DNA of 64,000 nucleotides from Prevotella sp. oral taxon 376 (GTDB taxonomy: Bacteria > Bacteroidota > Bacteroidia > Bacteroidales > Bacteroidaceae). The number at the start of each line of letters is the position of its first letter. Position 1 is the stretch's first letter. The translations under genes were made by a program, and so were the position numbers. The stretch lies in assembly GCF_003043945.1 (NCBI RefSeq), contig NZ_PYXG01000001.1:1724501-1788500 (forward strand). Direction: 5' to 3'. The notes under the pieces are model-generated. The model was given only the letters and a program-made list of their open reading frames with translations. It made no database searches and was not told the origin of the DNA. Shown piece by piece: positions 25,109 to 33,989 of this stretch.

Positions 25109-28100
25109 ATGGAAAAAACAAAATCAGAACTCAAGCCTAAGATGATGAGGGGAAAACTTCTTATGGCAGGTCTATGTGCGATGTCATGGTGCATGTTTCC
25201 GATGTCAGGATTGGCGTCCTCATCGGGCAGTTCCATCATGATCTCACAGCAGAAAGGCAGTGTGATTCACGGTACGGTGACGGACGCGAACGGCGAGACG
25301 GTCATCGGAGCCTATGTGGTGAAGAAGGGGCAGCGCACCGGCGCGATCACCGATGTGCAGGGCAACTTCACGATAGAGGCCGGAGAAGGCACGGAGCTTG
25401 TGGTGAGTTGCGTAGGCTTTCAGTCCACTTCGTTCGTGGTGAAGGCCGGAAAAAGCACCTACGCCATCACTCTGAAGGAAGACCGCAAGACGCTGGAAGA
25501 TGTGGTGGTAGTAGGCTACGGCACCCAGAAAAAGGTGAATCTGACCGGTTCCATAGCGACGGTTACGGCCGATAAGTTGGTGAATCGTACCGGAAGTGAT
25601 GTAACAAACATGCTGACAGGACTGATGCCGGGAGTAACGATCATACAGAACTCCAGCCTCCCCGGTGCCGACCAGGGCATCCTGAGGGTGCGTGGACTGG
25701 GAACGATGGGTAATGCTAGTGCCATGGTTATTATCGACGGCGTAGAGTCGAGCATGAGTGAAGTGAACCCCAACGACATCGACAACATCTCTGTTTTGAA
25801 AGATGCCGCGGCTTCGGCGATATACGGCGTGCGGGCTGCGAACGGCGTAATACTCATCACTACCAAGCATGGACAGAAAGGCAAGGCGACAGTTTCTTAC
25901 GACGGATATACCGGATGGCAGGAAGCTACGCGCATGCCTAAGTATGTAGGAGCGTATGATTACGCCATGTTGATGAACAAAGCCTATGTAAACGACGGCC
26001 AGACGGCTCCGTATTCGGATGCAGAGCTTCAGAAATTCAAGGATGGAAGCGATCCGGATCGCTATCCCGACTCCGACTGGCTCAATGCTTTGCTTAGCGA
26101 GAATGGCTTCTTCCACAACCATCATATCGGCATCAAGGGAGGTGGCGACCGTGTGGTATATTCGCTTGCGTTGAACTATTTCGATAAGGACGGATTGATT
26201 TACAATACCAATTTCAAGAAATTTAATGTGCGTACAAACCTCGATGCGCAGATCAACAAGCGTGTCAAGTTCTCCACGAACATCTCTTTCTATAGGAGTA
26301 GACAGCTCACTCCGGCCGACGGCGTAGACAATTTGATGCACTATGCGTTCCGAGAGTCACCCGTAACACCCATACAATTCTCTGACGGGCGCTACCCGCT
26401 ATTCAAGAACGAGCATAATTCCGTGGCCTATTCCCGTATCGGCGGGACGAGCAAAGAAATTGCGACGAGCTTCCAAGGCAACCTTGGACTAACTGTGGAC
26501 ATCGTTGACGGCCTGAAGTTCCGTGGCATTGCAGCCGGTGCTTTTAGATTCGATGACAATCCGGTGCATACGAAGTCTATGCCTTTCTACACTATGGGTG
26601 CAAGTGGGACTTCGCTGGTGAAGACCACACAAAGCTCTATTTCCGAGTATGATATCAAGCATTTTGAGACCAATTTGCAGGCCTACTTGGACTACAACAA
26701 GACTTTTGGCAAGCACGCTATTAGTGGATTGCTGGGCTTGTCGCAGATGTACCAACAAACGCGATACCTCTATGCTAAGCGCAAGAACATCCCTAACTCC
26801 CTCAGTCAGCTAAATGCAGGAGAGGTAACAGGCCAGAGTACCGAAGGGACAGAGGTAGAATACGCACTGCGCTCTGCTTTCGGGCGCCTTAATTATGTAT
26901 ATGCAGACAAGTATCTCTTTGAGGCAAACCTGCGTTATGATGGCACTTCGCGCTTCCCAAAGAATAAACGTTTCGGTGCTTTCCCCTCCTTTTCCTTGGG
27001 TTGGAGAATTTCTGAGGAGGGCTTTATGCAGTCCACGAAGTCATGGCTCAGCAATTTGAAGCTGCGTCTTTCTTGGGGTTTGCTGGGCAATCAGGAAACA
27101 GTGAATAGTGACGGAACCGTTAATTACTATCCTTATCAGAACACTTACAGCTATGGATACGACTATAGCTTCAACAATAGCTTGCAAACAGGTATCTCAA
27201 TATCAAGCCGCATGGCCAATCCTAACATCACTTGGGAAAAGACGGCACAATGGAACCTCGGGCTTGATGCCACTTTCTTTGGCAATAACCTGAACTTTAC
27301 ACTCGACATCTTCCGCAAAGACACCCGCGATATACTGCTGCAACTGCCCGTGCCAGGCATCATGGGTGTGAATCCTCCTATGCAGAATGCGGGCAAGGTG
27401 CGCAATACAGGATTTGAATTCCAAGCCAATTACAACAACCGCTGTGGCGAACTGATTTACTCGGTAACAGGAAACTTCAGCTATGTACGCAACAAAATCG
27501 TTGATCTCAGCGGTGGCGATACACCCGGACAATCCGTAGGCGACCCGTTGTGGGCGTACTATGGCTATGTGTGCGACGGCATCTTCCGCTCGGAGCAGGA
27601 AATCAAGGAACATCCGTCGCAGGCTATGGGAGACCCCGTTCCCGGCGACCTGAAGTATCGCAACCAGAATGATGACCAGACGGTGGACAGCAACGACCGC
27701 AAGGTGCTGGGCTCTTACTTCCCGAAAATTAACTACGGACTTAACTTCAATGTGCAGTACAAAGGTTTCGACATGAGTGCCGTGCTGCAGGGGGCGGCTG
27801 CCGTGAAGGGACTGCCCGTGGCGGAAATCAGGTACGCTTTCTACAATGGCGGTAAGTTGACCGACAAGTATCTTGACAGCTGGACGCCGGAGAATCCGAA
27901 CGCCTCCATGCCCCGCCTCTCGATGAAGGATGAGAAGAACCGGATTATCTCAAGTTTCTGGGTGCAGGATGCGTCCTACCTCAAGATGCGCAACATCCAG
28001 TTGGGATATACCCTGCCGGCCAAGATCACCGGCAAGTATGGCATCAGCCGACTGAGAATCTATGGCAGCATCGACAATCTTTTCACCATCTCAAGCTTCG

Positions 28101-28183
28101 ACAGCGTAGATCCTGAGCTGGTAAGCGGCACTTACTACCCGTTGACGCGTAATTATACTTTCGGTCTAAACATCACATTCTAA
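25109..28183 (+). CDS. SusC/RagA family TonB-dependent transporter
   Basis: A 1024-residue outer-membrane receptor. After a long signal region come the carboxypeptidase-like domain (VIHGTVTDANGETVIGAYV near 50-70), the TonB box region (EDVVVVGYGTQKK near 130-142), the plug domain (GLMPGVTIIQNSSLPGADQGILRVRG, IDGVESSMSEVNPNDIDNISVLKDAAASAIYG near 170-240) and a beta-barrel ending in the SusC closing strand YTFGLNITF. It imports oligosaccharides with the SusD lipoprotein. Located 13 bp before susD. No ECF/anti-sigma or hybrid two-component regulator is adjacent. Confidence 0.96.
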   Translation: MEKTKSELKPKMMRGKLLMAGLCAMSWCMFPMSGLASSSGSSIMISQQKGSVIHGTVTDANGETVIGAYVVKKGQRTGAITDVQGNFTIEAGEGTELVVSCVGFQSTSFVVKAGKSTYAITLKEDRKTLEDVVVVGYGTQKKVNLTGSIATVTADKLVNRTGSDVTNMLTGLMPGVTIIQNSSLPGADQGILRVRGLGTMGNASAMVIIDGVESSMSEVNPNDIDNISVLKDAAASAIYGVRAANGVILITTKHGQKGKATVSYDGYTGWQEATRMPKYVGAYDYAMLMNKAYVNDGQTAPYSDAELQKFKDGSDPDRYPDSDWLNALLSENGFFHNHHIGIKGGGDRVVYSLALNYFDKDGLIYNTNFKKFNVRTNLDAQINKRVKFSTNISFYRSRQLTPADGVDNLMHYAFRESPVTPIQFSDGRYPLFKNEHNSVAYSRIGGTSKEIATSFQGNLGLTVDIVDGLKFRGIAAGAFRFDDNPVHTKSMPFYTMGASGTSLVKTTQSSISEYDIKHFETNLQAYLDYNKTFGKHAISGLLGLSQMYQQTRYLYAKRKNIPNSLSQLNAGEVTGQSTEGTEVEYALRSAFGRLNYVYADKYLFEANLRYDGTSRFPKNKRFGAFPSFSLGWRISEEGFMQSTKSWLSNLKLRLSWGLLGNQETVNSDGTVNYYPYQNTYSYGYDYSFNNSLQTGISISSRMANPNITWEKTAQWNLGLDATFFGNNLNFTLDIFRKDTRDILLQLPVPGIMGVNPPMQNAGKVRNTGFEFQANYNNRCGELIYSVTGNFSYVRNKIVDLSGGDTPGQSVGDPLWAYYGYVCDGIFRSEQEIKEHPSQAMGDPVPGDLKYRNQNDDQTVDSNDRKVLGSYFPKINYGLNFNVQYKGFDMSAVLQGAAAVKGLPVAEIRYAFYNGGKLTDKYLDSWTPENPNASMPRLSMKDEKNRIISSFWVQDASYLKMRNIQLGYTLPAKITGKYGISRLRIYGSIDNLFTISSFDSVDPELVSGTYYPLTRNYTFGLNITF

Positions 28184-28196
28184 AAGCATTACAATC

Positions 28197-29747
28197 ATGA
28201 AGATAAAATATAGTATCACAGCTTGCCTGTTGATCATGGCGCTTTTCACTTCGTGCAACGACAGTTTTCTGGAGCGTATGCCTACCGACCAGCAATCGGA
28301 CGGTTCTTTTTGGAAGTCAGCTGCGGAAGCAGAGGAATTTGTAAACGGCATTTACCTTTTCCTGGTGGAACCGGAAAACCACACGATCATGACCGATTGC
28401 TATACGGACAATGCCGTTCCCGTGCATGTGGGGGCAGAGCAGGGATCCCTGTCTGCCGGCACGGCTGTATCGGGCAATCCCCATTTCAAGCAGCTTTGGG
28501 ACGCGGCCTATGCCGGCATACGCCGCTGCCTGGTGTTCTACCAGCATATAGGCGAGGTGCCGATGAGCGATGCCGACAAGGCCGAACTCACGGGCGAGGT
28601 GCAGTTCTTGGAAGCTTTCTTCTATTCCACCCTGTTGAAATACATGGGTGGCGTGCCTGTCCCCGACCATCCGTTGGCCTTGAGAGAGCCCATGCCGGCA
28701 CGCACCTCGGAGGAGGATACCTATAAGTATATAGTGGACTTGCTCGACAAGGCAGCTCCTGTGTTGCCTGATATCCGTCAGGACGACGACCATGGCAAGC
28801 CCAGCGCGGGAGCCTGCTATGCCCTCAAGGCCCGTCTGGCCTTCTATGCCCACAAGTATGATGAGGCCGAGAAGGCTGCCAAGAAGGTGATGGACATGGG
28901 CAAGTATGGTCTCTATGACGATTACGCGAACCTGTTCCAGCCCGTTGCCGAGACCTGCAACGAGATTATCTTCGACCGTGAATATTTGGAGAACCCCAAG
29001 AATTCCAGGGAAGGAAGCAGGATCGGCCTGTTCTTCGCTCCCATTGTCATGGGCGGCTGGGAGGCTTTGTCGCCGACGCAGGACATGGTAGACGCCTATC
29101 CCTGTACCGACGGCAAGTCTATCAGCGAGTCCAGTCTCTATGACCCGGCTCATCCCTTTGCGAACAGAGACCCCCGTCTGGCTGCCTCCGTACTCTGGAA
29201 CGGAAGCACCATCGCCGGGCACACATATACCACGGGGAGCATCGGCGACGGCAACCATACCCGTACAGGTTACTCTATGCGTAAGTATATGAACCCCGAC
29301 AACGACGGAATCAATAATTACGACTGGACCAATTTCATCTTTATCCGCTATGCGGAGGTCTTGCTCACCTATGCGGAAGCCCGCAACGAGCAGCTCGCGG
29401 CTCCTGACAAAGCGGTTTATGATGCCGTGAATGCCATCCGTCAGCGAAAGAGTGTCAACCTGCCTGGGCTTGCCTCTGGCCTGTCAAAGGATGAGATGCG
29501 CACGGCCATCAGGCTGGAGCGCCGTCTGGAACTGGCCTTCGAGGGCATTCACTTGTTCGACACCCGGAGCTATAAGACCACGGAGGCTGCCGTAACGAAG
29601 CCTGTCTACGGCATGCGTCCCAACGGCGAGAAGTTCCTTGTGGAGAATCGCAAGTTCAATCCGGCCCGCGACTATCTGTGGGCGATTCCGCTCGAGGAGA
29701 TCGACTTGTCAAAGGGCGTATTGAAGCAGAATCCTAACTGGGATTGA
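28197..29747 (+). CDS. SusD/RagB family nutrient-binding lipoprotein
   Basis: A 516-residue lipoprotein: signal MKIKYSITACLLIMALFTSC with the lipobox Cys at residue 20, then NDSFLERMPTDQQSDGSFWKSAAEAEEFVNGIY, typical of SusD. TPR-like helices follow, and the C-terminal part has FIRYAEVLLTYAEARNEQ near 375-392 and a RLERRLELAFEGIHLFDTRSYKT-type segment near 438-460. It lids the SusC barrel on the cell surface and binds the glycan. The specific substrate cannot be told; the divergent GH29 gene suggests a fucosylated glycan. Confidence 0.95.
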   Translation: MKIKYSITACLLIMALFTSCNDSFLERMPTDQQSDGSFWKSAAEAEEFVNGIYLFLVEPENHTIMTDCYTDNAVPVHVGAEQGSLSAGTAVSGNPHFKQLWDAAYAGIRRCLVFYQHIGEVPMSDADKAELTGEVQFLEAFFYSTLLKYMGGVPVPDHPLALREPMPARTSEEDTYKYIVDLLDKAAPVLPDIRQDDDHGKPSAGACYALKARLAFYAHKYDEAEKAAKKVMDMGKYGLYDDYANLFQPVAETCNEIIFDREYLENPKNSREGSRIGLFFAPIVMGGWEALSPTQDMVDAYPCTDGKSISESSLYDPAHPFANRDPRLAASVLWNGSTIAGHTYTTGSIGDGNHTRTGYSMRKYMNPDNDGINNYDWTNFIFIRYAEVLLTYAEARNEQLAAPDKAVYDAVNAIRQRKSVNLPGLASGLSKDEMRTAIRLERRLELAFEGIHLFDTRSYKTTEAAVTKPVYGMRPNGEKFLVENRKFNPARDYLWAIPLEEIDLSKGVLKQNPNWD

Positions 29748-29770
29748 CGCTTCTTTGGCTTATGGAGAGC

Positions 29771-29807
29771 AGCCGTGCCACGGGAATCCCTGGCACGGCT
29801 TTCCTTT
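29771..29807 (+). terminator. Terminator after susD
   Basis: A 10-bp perfect stem AGCCGTGCCA/TGGCACGGCT with a 10-base loop, followed by TTCCTTT, 23 bp after the susD stop. Confidence 0.8.
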
Positions 29808-29960
29808 CGTGGCATTCAGAAAGCCGAGGCGGTCGTCTGAGCACGACAGGAAGTCTTGGGAACCAAGGTGGAAATCACCATTTTTAAGTATTGCGGACTT
29901 TGAGAATGATTCGTATTTTTGTATCAGAGTAATATTGCTCCGACCTAAATCAGTTTCGTT

Positions 29961-30356
29961 ATGACAAAACAAACAGAAATCATCTTGCTTTGGACGCTCA
30001 TCGTTCTGGGCTTCATTGCCCATTCACAAACTGAGATGCTGCCCGCGTTTTGGGGGCAGAGCATCGTTGCCATACCTGCCGGATCGGCTCCCGCGGGCAT
30101 GATAGCTTTCATGGCGGCAATCACCTACCTGCTGCCCGTGGTTGCCATCCTGCTTCTTACCTACGGCAAGGGCAAGGGCGTGCGTGTGGCCAATGCCGTG
30201 CTCGCCAGTCTCTACGGCGTGTTCTGCATCCTTCACATGGGGGAGTGGGCAGAGGGTTTCAACCCCGTACAGCTCACGGTGATGCCCCTGATGGCCGTCG
30301 TGGGTGTCATTCTCGCCGTGCAGTCCGTGAGATACGCTAAGTCGGATGGCGCATGA
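29961..30356 (+). CDS. Small four-helix membrane protein, unknown function
   Basis: A 131-residue protein with four hydrophobic segments (about residues 7-24, 43-68, 78-95, 103-122), joined by short loops including the basic YGKGKGVR. No family is recognised with confidence. Its TGA overlaps the ATG of the methyltransferase gene by 4 bp, so the two are translationally coupled and probably act together. A GTATTTTTG sequence about 45 bp upstream (near 29911) could be the -7 box. Confidence 0.7.
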   Translation: MTKQTEIILLWTLIVLGFIAHSQTEMLPAFWGQSIVAIPAGSAPAGMIAFMAAITYLLPVVAILLLTYGKGKGVRVANAVLASLYGVFCILHMGEWAEGFNPVQLTVMPLMAVVGVILAVQSVRYAKSDGA

Positions 30357-31159
30357 TGCGGTTTGATAATGCCGTGGTGGAGACCACTCTCATTCCCCTC
30401 TATATGCGGGCGAAAGAGAGTCGTCGAGAGGATGCCATCTTGAAAGACCCGCTGGCAGAGCGCATCATCGCGGGGATAGACTATGATTTCAACGGCCTTG
30501 ATAATGCTCCGATGAGCTATATGGGCTGTGTGGTACGCGGACGCTATTACGACGGGCGGACCCAGAAGTTCATCCATGAGCATGCGCAGCCCGTGGTGGT
30601 CAGCATCGGATGCGGTCTCGACACGCGTTACCAGCGCGTGAGCGATAGGCGGAACGCCGTCTTCTACGAGCTGGACTTGCCCGAGCTGATGGACTTGCGT
30701 CGCAAGCTGATTCCCGAGGAGGGCGAAGATCACTATATCGAGGGCTCGCTGCTGGAGACCGATTGGCTCGACATGCTCAAGGAGCGCCATCCAGGCGCGC
30801 AGTTCCTCTTTATCGCCGAGGGCGTGCTGATGTATTTCACGGAAGAGCAGGTGAGGGGATTGCTGACGGCCATTACCGACCGATTCGCGGAGGGCGAGGT
30901 GAGTTTCGATGTCTGCGGACCGCTGATGGTCCGGCGCGGCATACGCCCCGACTCTATGAGAGACTTCCAGGCACAGATACGCAGCGGCGTGGAAAGCGGC
31001 TGGGAGGTGGAGGCGTGGAATCCGCGGCTGCACCTGATAGAACAGCGGTCGTACATGGAGTTCTTCCGCGGCCGCTGGGGGCTCATGGGGCAGACCTTAG
31101 GGCGTTTCCCCCGGCTGTGTCGTAAGTTCAGCTCTCTGCTGTGTTTTCGGATCGCATAA
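30353..31159 (+). CDS. LCM/PPM1-type SAM-dependent methyltransferase
   Basis: A 268-residue protein of the leucine carboxyl methyltransferase-like family (PF04072 type). The N-terminal R-E-D-A-ILKDPLAERI stretch near 22-40, the SAM-binding VVVSIGCGLDTRYQRV near 83-98, FYELDLPELMDLRRKLI near 105-121 and FIAEGVLMYFTEEQV near 155-169 are all characteristic. Members methylate small molecules such as polyketide precursors; the substrate here is unknown. Coupled by a 4-bp overlap to the upstream membrane protein. Confidence 0.85.
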   Translation: MMRFDNAVVETTLIPLYMRAKESRREDAILKDPLAERIIAGIDYDFNGLDNAPMSYMGCVVRGRYYDGRTQKFIHEHAQPVVVSIGCGLDTRYQRVSDRRNAVFYELDLPELMDLRRKLIPEEGEDHYIEGSLLETDWLDMLKERHPGAQFLFIAEGVLMYFTEEQVRGLLTAITDRFAEGEVSFDVCGPLMVRRGIRPDSMRDFQAQIRSGVESGWEVEAWNPRLHLIEQRSYMEFFRGRWGLMGQTLGRFPRLCRKFSSLLCFRIA

Positions 31160-31224
31160 GATAATCTATTCCATGAACCTATATGGCATGGCCGGGCGGG
31201 CTTGGTCCGTCCGGCCTTCCGTAG

Positions 31225-31259
31225 CGCCCCTCCCTTGTCCTTGAAAGGCAGGAGGGGCG
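31225..31259 (+). terminator. Hairpin after the methyltransferase gene
   Basis: A 9-bp perfect stem CGCCCCTCC/GGAGGGGCG with a 17-base loop, 65 bp after the methyltransferase stop; no T-run follows, so termination is only probable. Confidence 0.45.
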
Positions 31260-31282
31260 ATGTCATTCCACGATGAGTAACG

Positions 31283-31405
31283 CTAACGCCGCGGGCCGGT
31301 GTCGGGGTTGCGCAGGGCTATGGTGATGAAAGGCAGGTTGCTGGCATATACCTTGGCGTCGGGATAAAGGTTCCGGATGATGGCGTCCAGGTCGTCGGTC
31401 TTGCG
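31283..31405 (-). pseudogene. C-terminal gene remnant abutting repeat array C
   Basis: Reading the minus strand from 31405 gives a clean protein-like end, RKTDDLDAIIRNLYPDAK followed by VYASNLPFITIALRNPDTG and a TAG stop at 31283. There is no start codon; the frame runs back directly into the 22-bp repeat array. Third-position GC preference looks coding. The family is not recognised. It looks like the tail of a gene whose remainder was lost where the repeats begin. Confidence 0.45.
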
Positions 31406-31407
31406 CC

Positions 31408-31500
31408 CGGCTGAAAGTAAAAGGCGGTTAAAAGGCGGGCTTCTAACGGCTAAAAGGCGAGCTTCTAACGGCTAAAAGGCGGGCTTTTAACGGCTAAAAG
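31408..31500 (+). repeat. 22-bp tandem repeat array C (family 1)
   Basis: Starts with CCGGCTGAAAGTAAAAGG, the same leader as array A, then three units with core AACGGCTAAAAG at 22-bp spacing. It lies between the remnant and tadA and is inverted relative to array D on the other side of tadA. Confidence 0.9.
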
Positions 31501-31625
31501 GAAAGTTTCTCCGTCTTTCCCGTAAAGAGAGATAATTGAGTTTAATACGGGTGCAAGGATAATAAGATTATTTTAAATAAACAAGAAACATATATGGAAG
31601 TTGCGTGTTTTACGGTGGTTTTGTG

Positions 31626-31633
31626 TATTTTTG
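31626..31633 (+). promoter_or_regulatory. -7 box of tadA
   Basis: TATTTTTG followed by CA, 15 bp before the ATG at 31649; supports that start over the longer frame beginning at 31601. Confidence 0.55.
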
Positions 31634-31648
31634 CAAAAAACGGGAAAT

Positions 31649-32104
31649 ATGACGAGTGCGGACGAACAATTGAAAAAAGACGAATTCTACATGCGCAAGG
31701 CGTTGCAGGAGGCCGAGGCGGCAAGGCGCGAGGGCGAGGTTCCCATCGGGGCGGTCGTCGTGGCGGGGGAGAGAGTCATCTCGCGGGCGCACAATCTCAC
31801 TGAGACCCTCCGCGATGTAACGGCCCATGCGGAGATGCAGGCCATCACGGCAGCCGCCGACATGCTGGGCGGGAAGTATCTGCGGCAGTGCACCCTGTAT
31901 GTAACGGTGGAGCCGTGCGTGATGTGCGCCGGTGCCATCGGGTGGGCGCAGATAGGCCGGATAGTGTATGGAGCGTCCGACGAGAAGCGAGGCTACCAGA
32001 CCTTTGCCCCCCGTGCGCTGCATTCCAAGGCGACGGTTACGAGGGGAATCCTTGAGGATGAGTGCCGCCGCATCGTGCAGGATTTCTTCAGGGAGAGGCG
32101 GTAG
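31649..32104 (+). CDS. tadA: tRNA-specific adenosine deaminase TadA
   Basis: A 151-residue zinc deaminase that converts A34 to inosine in tRNA-Arg(ACG). It has PIGAVVV near 32, the catalytic HAEMQAI near 59 and the zinc site PCVMCAGAI near 89-97. Start at 31649 (MTSADEQLKKDEFYMRKAL) is preferred because the longer frame overlaps the promoter. Length is normal for the family. It stands alone between two inverted copies of the family 1 repeat. Confidence 0.95.
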   Translation: MTSADEQLKKDEFYMRKALQEAEAARREGEVPIGAVVVAGERVISRAHNLTETLRDVTAHAEMQAITAAADMLGGKYLRQCTLYVTVEPCVMCAGAIGWAQIGRIVYGASDEKRGYQTFAPRALHSKATVTRGILEDECRRIVQDFFRERR

Positions 32105-32306
32105 CGCATACCGTAGCTCTCAAAAGCTTGTCTTAGGGGTCGGCAGGCTAATGTCGAGGATGGATAAATATGGCAGGCAAGGGCAAATTCACTCTACCCG
32201 TCTGTTGGATTTTCCGGCGGCGTAATCCTGCCTTTCTCCTTCCTGCATGAACGGATAGGGGAGGACTCCGCTCTCCCTCTGTAGGGGAGGGCTGTGGGGT
32301 GGTTTT

Positions 32307-32391
32307 CCTTTTAGCCGTTAAAAGGAAAGCTTTTAGCCGTCTTTTACTCACCTTTTAGCCGTTAGAAGGCGAGCTTTTAGCCGCCTTTTAC
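32307..32391 (-). repeat. 22-bp tandem repeat array D (family 1, inverted)
   Basis: The complement of the AACGGCTAAAAG core (CTTTTAGCCGTT) recurs at roughly 22-bp steps, with one unit shortened. Flanked on both sides by CTCCC/GGGAG palindromic elements. Confidence 0.88.
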
Positions 32392-32528
32392 CTGGCGGCC
32401 TCCTGTCCCCCTCCCGTAGAGGGGAAGGAGAGGGCTTCTTGTTCCCCTGCCTTGCGCTCAGTCCTTTCTGTTTCGAATAGCAAAGCTTGCTGCTCACCCC
32501 CCGCTTTTTCCCTGTTTTATGCCATGGC

Positions 32529-32578
32529 AAGCCCCGTCGGCTCATCAAGAGAACGGGGAGCAAGAAGAAGGGGCTGCC
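32529..32578 (+). repeat. 50-bp direct repeat, left copy
   Basis: A 50-bp stretch beginning AAGCCCC and ending GGGGCTGCC, matching 34637-34686 at about 45 of 50 positions. The two copies bracket the C10 peptidase and lipoprotein genes. Confidence 0.85.
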
Positions 32579-32676
32579 AGCATCAAGCATCTTGCCCAGA
32601 GATTTTTAACTTGTTTAAAACGAGTTAAAACGGTAAATCTTTCTTAAATAAAGTGATAAGTTCTTCAATTATTTCG

Positions 32677-32684
32677 TATATTTG
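32677..32684 (+). promoter_or_regulatory. -7 box of the C10 peptidase gene
   Basis: TATATTTG, 25 bp before the ATG at 32710. Confidence 0.5.
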
Positions 32685-32709
32685 TGCTGATAACTAAAAC
32701 TCCTACACT

Positions 32710-33989
32710 ATGAAAATAAAAAAACTTTTCTTGTTGCCATTTGTCCTATTGGGATTAATGTCATGTAGTAATGATGTCGAGGAAGCTCCTGTTTCGAGCA
32801 TTCTCCCCTCGCATCGTATCAGCGTTACACAAGCGAAAGAAAATGTTCTTGACTTTGTTTCTCATGTAAATGCACGCACGAGAGCGGGCTTTAAGAACAT
32901 AAGAATTGCAGATGTGAATGCCGTCTCGTTATCTGGTAAAGCCACACGCAGTACAGGGAGTTCTGTCAATCTTGACACCCTGTTCTATGTCGTGAATTTC
33001 GAGGACAGCTGTGGATTTGCCATTGCAGCCTCTGACGACAGGGAGCAATCCGTTTATGCGCTGGTTGAAGACGGAAACTACTCATACAACGAGGAGGATA
33101 CCACCAATAATGGTTTCCTTGCGTTTGTCTCTGCATTAATCGAGCGGATTGTCTATAACCGTTCTAATTTAGATGGAGCCGTGTTGCCGTTAGATCCATC
33201 CACTCCTGCCATAGTAGGGCCTGGCGAGACCTATGGGCCTGGGGAGGAGGGGCTCGTCCAAATAAATTTGAGGTCATGCTCCCTTTGTTGGTTACAAAAT
33301 GGCATCAAAGAGAACTTTACAATCTGTATTGTAATGGCTGCCTGACAGGGTGTGTCGCAACTGCAGTAAGCCAAATCTGCTCTTTCCTTGAGGAACCGAC
33401 ACACATTTCGTATTCATACGACAACGGCGAGCATGGGGAAGCTACGCTTGACTGGAATTTGATAAATGCAGAATGCAAGTTTTCCGGGGGACACCCCATT
33501 ACCTCTGCCGCAATAGAACAAGTCGCAAGGCTCATGAGATATTGGGGCATAACCATCGGCGCCGATTATGGAACCGAGGGAACGGGAGCTGATACCGGCT
33601 GTGCCGTTGATAAAATGCAGGAAAAGGGCTTTGCTGCTACTGACCTCCAGCCATATAACATAGACAATGTTATCAAAGATTTGAAGAGTGGCAACAAAAT
33701 CATCTTAATGCGGGGAAACGGCAGGTATTTCCATGTTGGTTTCGTCTTCCGCAAATATGTAGACGGACATGCCTGGGTCGTAGACGGATATATAGATAAA
33801 GTTGAGAAGGGAACCTCTTCTAAGTACATCCACTGTAACTGGGGGTGGGGAATAGGCAGGAATGGCTATTACCTCAGCGATGTCTTGAATGCAGAAGAGC
33901 AACCCGTATACAACGATGATGCCACACCGACAACAAGGAGCGGGAACTTCCGATATAGACTAAAAACCTCAACAATAACAAAACAATGA
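32710..33989 (+). pseudogene. C10 (streptopain-like) cysteine peptidase, frameshifted
   Basis: The first frame (32710-33345) encodes a lipoprotein signal (LLGLMSCSND) and the Spi-like prodomain with NFEDSCGFAIAASDDREQSVYALVEDG. The second frame (usable from about 33260 to 33989) encodes the catalytic domain: MLPLLVTKWHQRELYN, the nucleophile region TGCVATAVSQIC, GHAWVVDGYID with the catalytic His, and NWGWGIGRNGYY. The two are out of phase by one base; the break falls near 33240-33275. Every catalytic residue survives, so the lesion is recent, or is a sequencing error or programmed shift. C10 peptidases are secreted proteases or zymogens in Bacteroides and Prevotella (for example interpain). 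A lipoprotein gene follows with a 4-bp overlap. Confidence 0.85.

Larger units (their letters stand above)
31160..31648. other. Intergenic region upstream of tadA
   Basis: About 490 bp with the hairpin at 31225-31259, a minus-strand gene remnant (31283-31405), repeat array C (31408-31500) and the tadA promoter. No intact gene is seen. Confidence 0.6.
32105..32709. other. Intergenic region tadA / C10 peptidase
   Basis: About 600 bp containing a CTCCC/GGGAG element (32258-32303), repeat array D (32307-32391), a second CTCCC element (32397-32432), the left copy of a 50-bp direct repeat (32529-32578) and a promoter. No intact gene is supported. Confidence 0.6.
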
